DNA from: Fidelibacterota bacterium TMED108 | GTDB lineage: Bacteria; Fidelibacterota; Marinisomatia; Marinisomatales; TCS55 | Reading direction: 5' to 3' | Length of the DNA stretch: 7,971 nt | NCBI GenBank assembly: GCA_002172545.1 | Contig: NHFJ01000001.1 | Location: 1 to 7,971 of the forward strand | Shown here: positions 6,992 through 7,971 of the stretch, piece by piece | Layout: the number at the start of each line of letters is the position of its first letter | How positions within the stretch are numbered: position 1 is the stretch's first letter | Translations under genes and position numbers: made by a program | Notes under the pieces: model-generated | The model's input: only the letters and a program-made list of their open reading frames with translations | Database searches by the model: none | Told to the model about the DNA's origin: nothing

Positions 6992-7971
6992 ATGAGCGAA
7001 GACAATACTGCTAACACTAACATTGAGGAGACTGAAAAACCTTTAAAGGCTACTCCAAAAAAAGCTAAGAAAGAAGCTAACCCTCAAGATGATTTTTTAA
7101 ATAATTTTAATTGGCATCAATATAAAGAAGGAATTGACGAACTTGACGTAAAGCAAATCAAAGAATTTGAAAAACTTGTAGAGAAAAATTTTGTTGACAC
7201 CTCAGATGACAATATAATTGAAGGAGAAGTTATCAATTTAACAGATAAGGATATTATAATTGACATTAATGCAAAATCAGAAGGAGTAATATCAAAAAAT
7301 GAATTTAGATATAACCCTGATCTTAAGGTTGGTGATAAAGTAGAAGTTATAGTTGATACTAGAGAAGATAAATCTGGACAACTAGTTTTATCTCACAGAA
7401 AGGCAAGAGTAATTAAAGCTTGGGATAGAGTTAATGAAGCCCATGATAAAGGTGATATTGTCCAAGGATTTGTAAAATGCAGAACTAAGGGTGGAATGAT
7501 TGTTGACGTTTTTGGAATAGAAGCTTTCTTGCCTGGATCTCAAATTGATGTTAAACCTATTAGAGACTATGATAAGTATACTAATAAAAACATGGACTTT
7601 AAAGTTGTTAAAATTAATCATGAATTTAAAAATGTTGTTGTATCCCATAAAGCTCTTATAGAAGCGGATATTGAAGAACAGAAAAAGGCAATTATAAGTC
7701 AACTTGAAAAAGGACAGGTTTTAGAGGGGACTGTTAAAAATATGACATCTTACGGTGTATTTATTGATTTAGGTGGTGTAGACGGTCTTATTCACATTAC
7801 TGACTTATCTTGGAATAGAATTAACCATCCAAGTGAAATTCTTGAACTTGATCAGACTATTAAAGTAGTAATCTTAGATTTTGATGATGATAAATCAAAG
7901 ATTCAGCTTGGACTTAAACAATTAACTCAACATCCATGGGAGAAACTAGGTGATGACGTTACTGAAGGTTC
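6992..7971 (+). CDS. rpsA: 30S ribosomal protein S1, N-terminal part (runs off window)
   Basis: S1 binds mRNA on the small ribosomal subunit and helps load it for initiation. 326 complete codons and two bases of the next are present; Bacteroidota S1 is usually about 600 residues, so roughly half is missing beyond the edge. A charged N-terminal extension (1 to about 72) contains a Lys/Ala-rich run and then FNWHQYKEGIDELD and NFVDTSDD, typical of this phylum. Three S1/OB repeats follow, at about 73-136 (IIEGEVINLTDKDIIIDI, KSEGVIS), 154-219 (DIVQGFVKCRTKGGMIVDV, AFLPGSQID) and 239-309 (GQVLEGTVKNMTSYGVFIDL, GVDGLIHITDLSW). The third shows the canonical GVFIDLGG-type core. The ATG at 6992 is chosen because it directly follows the promoter and starts the expected extension. 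No Shine-Dalgarno sequence fits in the predicted 3-base leader. Confidence 0.96.
   Translation, partial: MSEDNTANTNIEETEKPLKATPKKAKKEANPQDDFLNNFNWHQYKEGIDELDVKQIKEFEKLVEKNFVDTSDDNIIEGEVINLTDKDIIIDINAKSEGVISKNEFRYNPDLKVGDKVEVIVDTREDKSGQLVLSHRKARVIKAWDRVNEAHDKGDIVQGFVKCRTKGGMIVDVFGIEAFLPGSQIDVKPIRDYDKYTNKNMDFKVVKINHEFKNVVVSHKALIEADIEEQKKAIISQLEKGQVLEGTVKNMTSYGVFIDLGGVDGLIHITDLSWNRINHPSEILELDQTIKVVILDFDDDKSKIQLGLKQLTQHPWEKLGDDVTEG

Noticed and set aside
7388..7702. Minus-strand frame of 104 codons
   Set aside because: It is antisense to the second and third S1 repeats of rpsA, which are unmistakable in the forward frame.
1..7971. Mobile elements, CRISPR repeats, tRNA/rRNA, riboswitches, defence genes
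   Set aside because: I read both strands and saw no direct repeats, transposase or integrase domains, structured RNA signatures or defence-like genes; all but about 250 bases are accounted for by core genes.

Overview
The window is an ordinary, tightly packed stretch of chromosome from an AT-rich Bacteroidota bacterium, most likely a flavobacterium and possibly a small-genome marine one. The evidence is the low G+C content (about 30% by eye), the near absence of Shine-Dalgarno sequences, and a Bacteroidota-type promoter (TTTG, 19 bases, TAnnTTTG) in front of rpsA. The proteins agree: a Lon about 816 residues long with the flavobacterial-style N-terminus, and an S1 with the Bacteroidota N-terminal extension. 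The species assignment is inference. There are seven well-supported genes, plus a probable fragment of an eighth at the left edge.

Left part (1-2347): a few codons of a minus-strand gene, tentatively xerD, lie at the very edge. aroQ (type II 3-dehydroquinase, shikimate pathway) reads rightward and meets a leftward msrB-lpdA pair tail to tail. The aroQ and lpdA stop codons interlock in four bases, CTAA. msrB (lipoprotein methionine-R-sulfoxide reductase) overlaps lpdA (dihydrolipoyl dehydrogenase, E3 of the 2-oxo-acid dehydrogenase complexes) by 8 bases, so the two are probably one operon.

Middle (2348-3826): a 65-base divergent spacer separates msrB from a rightward UMF1/Atg22-like major facilitator transporter of unknown substrate. 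A 91-base spacer with no recognisable terminator follows.

Right part (3827-7971): lon (ATP-dependent protease) is followed after one base by cmk (CMP/dCMP kinase), which has only a non-ATG start. cmk is followed after 56 bases by rpsA (ribosomal protein S1), which runs off the window. cmk-rpsA is a widely conserved neighbourhood. rpsA has the best promoter in the window, placed so close to the ATG that its mRNA should be almost leaderless.

There is no gap over 300 bases without a gene. I saw no tRNA, rRNA, insertion sequence, CRISPR array, phage gene or broken gene, and no hairpin terminator. I found no new multi-gene system. The points worth a second look concern gene boundaries, start codons and promoter placement.
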